From Sphingopyxis solisilvae (lineage in GTDB: Bacteria > Pseudomonadota > Alphaproteobacteria > Sphingomonadales > Sphingomonadaceae), in contig NZ_JADKYM010000010.1 of the NCBI RefSeq assembly GCF_015475875.1, positions 62,001-126,000 on the forward strand: a DNA stretch of 64,000 bases, given 5' to 3'. This document shows positions 60,196 to 64,000 of this stretch, in pieces. The stretch's first letter is position 1, and every line of letters starts with the position of its first letter. The notes under the pieces were generated by a model that worked only from the letters and a program-made list of their open reading frames with translations, was not told the DNA's origin and searched no databases. The position numbers and the translations under genes are program-made.

Positions 60196-61488
60196 TCACC
60201 GCCCGATCGCCTCCAGCATCGCCTCGACGCTGGTGAATTTCTCGCGCGGGTTGCCGTCGAGCGCCGCTGCGACTTCGGCCGCCTCGATCCGCCGCCAGTC
60301 GGCAAAGGTCACCGGCGCCACCCCGCGGCTCGCCAGCAACGCGTCGAGCCCCGGGCGTCCGGCCTTGCCCGCGCCGCGCCCGACATCGTCCAGCACCAGT
60401 TCGGCGATCCGCGCGCCGTCGGGCTTGTTGGTGCCGATCGTCCCCGACGGCCCGCGCCGCGCCCACCCGACACAATAAAGCCCGGGCAGGATGCGCCCCT
60501 CGTCGCTCGCAAAGCGGCCGCGGCCATGTTCATAGGGCACACCGGGGATCGGCGGCGTCTGGTAACCGATGCAGCTCACCACCAGCCCCGCATCGATCGC
60601 ATAGGTTTCGCCGGTGCCGTGGCTGCGCAGGTCGTCGTTGAGCCGGGTACGCTCGACGATCACGCGCTGCGCTTTACTTTCACCCTCGATCGCCACCGGC
60701 ATCGCGAAAAAATCGAAATCGATCGTCACCGGCTTGGCGACGGGGTTGGCCGCAAAGCTGCGCAGATGCGTCACCGACTTGCGCATCCCGGGTTCGAGCA
60801 GCGCGTCGTCGCCCTCGGGCGGCAGGTCGGCGGGGTCGACGCGCGGGCTGGCGCGTTCCAGATGCGCCAGCTCGCCCAGCTCCTTCGGCGTCATCGCAAT
60901 CTGGTGCGGCCCGCGGCGGCCGAGGATATGGATATGCCGCACCGCGCTTGTCGCCAGCTGCGCCCGCGCATGCGCAACGATGTCGCTGCCCGCAAACTCT
61001 TGCGGCGTCTTGGCGAGGATCCGCGCGACGTCGAGCGCGACATTGCCGTTGCCGATCACCGCGACCCCCGCCGTATCGAGCGGCGGGTTCAGCGCCGCGA
61101 AATCGGGATGGCCGTTGTACCAGCCGACAAAGGCCGCGCTGCCGATGACACCGGGCAGGTCGGCGCCGGGAATATCGAGCGGCCGGTCGTTCGGCGCCCC
61201 GGTCGCCAGCACGACCGCGTCGTACAGCGCGGTCAGTTCGTCGATCGTCACGTCGCTGCCGACCGCGACATGGCCGACGAAGCGGACATTGTCGGTCAGG
61301 GCGACGCCCTCGTACCGCCGCGACACCGCCTTGATCGACTGATGGTCGGGGGCCACCCCGGTGCGGATCAGGCCATAGGGGACGGGCAGCCGGTCGATGA
61401 CGTCGATCGCGATGTCGCCCGCCTTTTGCAACGCTTCGGCGGTGTAATAGCCTGCGGGACCCGACCCAACGATCGCGACATGACGCAT
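60196..61488 (-). CDS. ferredoxin-NADP+ reductase, adrenodoxin reductase type (FprA-like)
   Basis: 430 aa FAD- and NADPH-binding enzyme. GSGPAGYYTAEAL binds FAD; IGNGNVALDVARIL binds NADPH; the GWARRGPSGTIGTNKPD block near the C-terminus is typical. It could serve the Rieske oxygenase in the cell, but the genes are far apart. GGAG lies 7 nt before the ATG at 61488. It precedes the DoxX gene by 22 nt. Confidence 0.9.
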   Translation of the reverse strand: MRHVAIVGSGPAGYYTAEALQKAGDIAIDVIDRLPVPYGLIRTGVAPDHQSIKAVSRRYEGVALTDNVRFVGHVAVGSDVTIDELTALYDAVVLATGAPNDRPLDIPGADLPGVIGSAAFVGWYNGHPDFAALNPPLDTAGVAVIGNGNVALDVARILAKTPQEFAGSDIVAHARAQLATSAVRHIHILGRRGPHQIAMTPKELGELAHLERASPRVDPADLPPEGDDALLEPGMRKSVTHLRSFAANPVAKPVTIDFDFFAMPVAIEGESKAQRVIVERTRLNDDLRSHGTGETYAIDAGLVVSCIGYQTPPIPGVPYEHGRGRFASDEGRILPGLYCVGWARRGPSGTIGTNKPDGARIAELVLDDVGRGAGKAGRPGLDALLASRGVAPVTFADWRRIEAAEVAAALDGNPREKFTSVEAMLEAIGR

Positions 61489-61595
61489 CAGTCCACTCCT
61501 CCCGGCGTCCGCGGCGCGGCACCGATTGTTATGACGCGATGCTAGCGACGAAATGCGGCAGGGCAAGCGGACTCGTTCGCCCCGTCCCGCCGGTC

Positions 61596-61624
61596 TTGAC
61601 ACGAACGCCACGCAATCATATTGC
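61596..61624 (+). promoter_or_regulatory. candidate promoter of the tRNA-Gln gene
   Basis: TTGACA at 61596 with an AT-rich ATCATATT stretch 14-20 bp downstream. The -10 box is not sharply defined. The tRNA starts about 12 bp further on. Confidence 0.4.
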
Positions 61625-61635
61625 GCCCGCCTCAT

Positions 61636-61709
61636 TGCCCCGTCGTCTAATGGTAAGACTACGGATTCTGATTCCGTCTATTGAGGTTCGAATCCTCACG
61701 GGGCATCCA
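61636..61709 (+). tRNA. tRNA-Gln (anticodon CTG)
   Basis: Acceptor TGCCCCG/CGGGGCA, D-arm GTCT...AGAC, anticodon stem ACGGA/TCCGT with loop TTCTGAT (anticodon CTG), T-arm TGAGG-TTCGAAT-CCTCA, and CCA encoded at the 3' end. All stems are fully paired. Confidence 0.97.
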
Positions 61710-61745
61710 CCTTCCCGGCAAGCGACTTTAACCCCGAAACCGGCG

Positions 61746-62477
61746 TCAGTACGGGCGGGCGGTGCTGTCTTCGCCGTCGATGCCCTGATATTTCAGCTGC
61801 AGATAGCGTTCGCGCGTCGCCAGCTTGTCGAGCTCACCTGCGGCCAGACTGCGCGCGGCGTTGCCGATCTCGGCTTCGAGCATCTTCAGGCCGCCGACCA
61901 AAGTCTCGTCGGGGGTGCGTCCGGCATGCGCTTCGCCGCGCAGCCCGGCGGGGATGCGCTGATAGCCCGCAACCAGTTCGGGCAGGTCTTCGCCGACCAG
62001 CTTGCGGATGTTCGCCGCCGCGGGTTCTTGCGGATCAAGCGTCTGGAGCTGCGGCGCGAGCAGGTCGAGCTGGACGCCGATGCCGTCAACCAGCTGCCTC
62101 GCCGGGGCGGGCAGCATCGGGCGCTGCGCCTCCAGCCAGATTTCGGTGCGCCCCGCGAGCTGCTTCAGGTCGGTCTTCGGCAGATCGGCCTGGCGCGGTT
62201 CGGGAAAGGGCGTCCGCCCGAACAGCGCCGCGACCCCGATCAGGAGCACGAACAGCGCCAGCAGCCCCGTGAACCCCAGCGGCTGGATCAGCGCCCCGAA
62301 CAGCGCGGCGCCCAGCAGCACGACGCCGCCCGCGATCAGTACCCGCCCCAGCTTCTTGAACAGATGCTGGCGGCGCAGCGCGACGCTTTTGGTACCGATC
62401 GGGCGGCGGCGTTCGCGCGACCGTTCGATCGCGGCGTTGCCGAGCGCACTGACCTTGTCGACCTCGCTCATCGTCAT
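61746..62477 (-). CDS. XpaC-like membrane protein (partner of TelA)
   Basis: 243 aa. Two closely spaced transmembrane helices (about 47-65 and 70-86) precede a cytoplasmic helical domain. It lies directly after telA, overlapping it by 4 nt (ATGA), as XpaC-family proteins (5-bromo-4-chloroindolyl phosphate hydrolysis) often do. No clear domain was confirmed, so the assignment rests mainly on the operon context and layout. Confidence 0.65.
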   Translation of the reverse strand: MTMSEVDKVSALGNAAIERSRERRRPIGTKSVALRRQHLFKKLGRVLIAGGVVLLGAALFGALIQPLGFTGLLALFVLLIGVAALFGRTPFPEPRQADLPKTDLKQLAGRTEIWLEAQRPMLPAPARQLVDGIGVQLDLLAPQLQTLDPQEPAAANIRKLVGEDLPELVAGYQRIPAGLRGEAHAGRTPDETLVGGLKMLEAEIGNAARSLAAGELDKLATRERYLQLKYQGIDGEDSTARPY

Positions 62478-63685
62478 CCTTCGAGCGACGCGAGCGGGCT
62501 CTCGGCGCCGCCGACGCTCGCCTGCGCCTGGCTTGCCCCTTCGGCGCGCGCGATATAGCCCTTCGACTTGGCGACCTCGCCCTCCAGCGTGTTGACGGTG
62601 GTCTTCATGCTGTCGAGCGCCTTCAGCTTGAAGGTGTCGATCGCGTCCATCGTGTCATAGATATTCTGGAAGGCGCGTTGCAGCGTTTCCATCGGGATCG
62701 TGCTCGACGCCGCCTGTTCGTGGATGCGCGCGGTATTGTCCTTCAGCATCTTCGACGTGCCGTCGATGATGTTGGCGGTGGTGGTGTTGAGCGCGGTGAT
62801 CTGTTCGAGCACCAGCTTCTGGTTGGTCATCGCCTGCGCGACGGTGATCGCGGTTTTCAGCGCGCCGACGGTGGTGGTGCTGGCGCGATCGACCCCCTTC
62901 ACCAGTTCGACATTGTTCTTCTTGACCAGGTCGAGCGCGAGATAGCCCTGCACCGTCACTGCCATCTGGGTGAGCAGATCCTGCGTCCGCTGGCGCGCAT
63001 AGAACAGCGCATTTTCGCGCAGCACCTTGGCTTTCGCGGGGTCGCTGCTGTCGAGTTCCTCGGCCTTCGCTTCGAGTTTGGCGTCGAGCGTCTGGGCGAT
63101 GTGGACCATCTGTTCCAGCTTGCCCATCGCCTCCCACAATTTCCGCCGCTCGACGTCGATCGCGGCATTGTCCATCAGCAGCTCGTCCTTGCCGTTGGCC
63201 AGCGCGGTCAGCACGCCCGAGATATGCGACTGGGCGCTGCGATATTGGGCGAAATAATTGGTGACGCGATTGCCCAATATCTTGTCGAGGAAACCACGCT
63301 TGGTCAGCAGCTTGCCGTTCGCCGACGGGTCGAGCCGTTCGACGGTGTTGCGCAGTTCGATCAGGTTCATGCCGATGTCGCTGTCGCGGTCCATCGCCTT
63401 GATCGGGCGGTCGAGGAAGCGGTTCGACTGGTTCGCCGCCTCCAGCATTTCCTTGCGGCCCATATTGGTGATCTGGTCGACCTTTTGGCCAAAGGCGGGC
63501 GAGTTGACGTCCTGCGCGACCAGATCGTCGATAAAGCCATCGACGCGCTCTTCCAGCTTCGATTTCTGCTCGCCCGACAGCGGCACCAGCCCCGCGGCCT
63601 TTTCGGGCGCCACCGCGTGCACCGGGTCGGGCGGGGTCAGCTTCAGCTCGTCGGTTGCGGTTGCCGTCGCGGTCTGCTCGCTCAT
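62474..63685 (-). CDS. toxic anion resistance protein (TelA family)
   Basis: 403 aa, almost entirely helical and coiled-coil-rich. Blocks KVDQITNMGRKEMLEAANQSNRFLD, MNLIELRNTVERLDPS and LVKKNNVELVKGVDRASTTTVGALKTAI match the TelA/KlaA family, annotated for tellurite resistance although a general envelope-stress role is likelier. It forms an operon with the XpaC-like gene. Confidence 0.88.
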   Translation of the reverse strand: MSEQTATATATDELKLTPPDPVHAVAPEKAAGLVPLSGEQKSKLEERVDGFIDDLVAQDVNSPAFGQKVDQITNMGRKEMLEAANQSNRFLDRPIKAMDRDSDIGMNLIELRNTVERLDPSANGKLLTKRGFLDKILGNRVTNYFAQYRSAQSHISGVLTALANGKDELLMDNAAIDVERRKLWEAMGKLEQMVHIAQTLDAKLEAKAEELDSSDPAKAKVLRENALFYARQRTQDLLTQMAVTVQGYLALDLVKKNNVELVKGVDRASTTTVGALKTAITVAQAMTNQKLVLEQITALNTTTANIIDGTSKMLKDNTARIHEQAASSTIPMETLQRAFQNIYDTMDAIDTFKLKALDSMKTTVNTLEGEVAKSKGYIARAEGASQAQASVGGAESPLASLEG

Positions 63686-63737
63686 TCGTCTTCCTTCCAG
63701 CCCCGTGCCGCCTGCCTATATGGCATGCGTCTCTGTG

Positions 63738-64000
63738 TTATTCAAGCACTACACCTGTTGGTTGCCTTGCCAAGGCCGGCGCGATCCATGCCGACAGGAT
63801 CAGTTGCGCCATATGATAGACGAGGATCGGGACCAGCACCATGCCCGCGGTGGCGGGCGGAAACAGCGTCGCCGCCAGCGGCGCGCCGACCGCGATGCTT
63901 TTCTGCGCGCCCGCGAACAGCAGGGTGATGCGGTCCGGGCGTGCGAGCTTGAGCATCGCGCCAAAAGCCCAGGCGCCGCCGAACGACAGCGCCAGCAGGA
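63738..64000 (-). CDS. bile acid:sodium symporter family protein (partial, C-terminal end)
   Basis: The visible 87 residues include ITLLFAGAQKSIAVGAPLAATLF, with AGAQKS matching the conserved core of SBF-like (YfeH/BASS) transporters, and a last transmembrane helix before the stop. The gene continues past 64000, so its start and length are unknown. Confidence 0.75.
   Translation of the reverse strand, partial: LLALSFGGAWAFGAMLKLARPDRITLLFAGAQKSIAVGAPLAATLFPPATAGMVLVPILVYHMAQLILSAWIAPALARQPTGVVLE

Overview
The window is a contiguous piece of a GC-rich alphaproteobacterial chromosome, most likely from the order Sphingomonadales (Sphingopyxis/Sphingomonas-like). This rests on the predicted proteins (TonB receptor beside a TPR-sulfotransferase, DUF4402 secreted proteins, a UbiB/UbiE/CoaBC/Dut block, rpsT-dnaA next to mutM) and on several families of short palindromic intergenic repeats of the kind common in sphingomonad genomes. 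No sequence search was run, so the placement is inference. No rRNA, transposase, integrase, prophage or CRISPR array was found.

Layout. 1-5 kb: a partial gene, a phytase-like esterase, rpmB, tadA, a sirtuin, dapB and nth. 5-10 kb: an M20 peptidase, then a TetR/BetI-type regulator divergent from a Rieske oxygenase and a PYROXD2-like FAD oxidoreductase, with a palindromic operator in between. 10-19 kb, minus strand: M48 protease, DsbA-like protein with a very long N-terminal extension, TPR-sulfotransferase, TonB receptor and APC permease. 19-31 kb: rne, then a cell-wall and translation run (amidase, two-gene lactone oxidase/DSD1 cassette, PBP1A, prfB, lipoprotein methyltransferase). 31-40 kb: ubiE-ubiB-(CcdA-like antitoxin)-coaBC-dut-moeB-dsrE on the minus strand, and mutM, rpsT and dnaA on the plus strand. 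40-48 kb: VOC protein, amtB-glnK with a sigma-54 promoter, and small housekeeping or unknown genes. 48-54 kb: tldD, two DUF4402 proteins around a zinc-finger protein, a lone ABC ATPase and nadB. 53.6-58.4 kb is the most accessory-like part: a GxxExxY gene inside a perfect 27-bp inverted repeat, a two-gene unit (winged-helix-like protein plus small membrane protein) with iteron-like repeats, and a gene-less palindrome whose ends resemble the GxxExxY element. 58-64 kb: dipeptidase, DoxX, adrenodoxin-type reductase, tRNA-Gln(CTG), an XpaC/TelA pair and a partial transporter.

How the parts work together. Several minus-strand genes overlap or nearly touch and look co-transcribed (TonB receptor and permease; coaBC, dut, moeB, dsrE; glnK and amtB; telA and its partner). 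Nitrogen control of glnK-amtB is supported by a sigma-54 promoter and an upstream palindrome. The acyl-CoA dehydrogenase has a LiuR-like palindrome just upstream. The dnaA leader carries a GANTC cluster, an inverted repeat and a strong G-quadruplex motif directly before the start codon. Three small genes under 60 codons (4983-5126, 33773-33937, 56875-57030) were found by direct translation.

Best candidates for something undescribed are the GxxExxY inverted-repeat element with its possible miniature relative, the orphan CcdA-like antitoxin, the 55.6-57.0 kb two-gene unit, and the structured dnaA leader.
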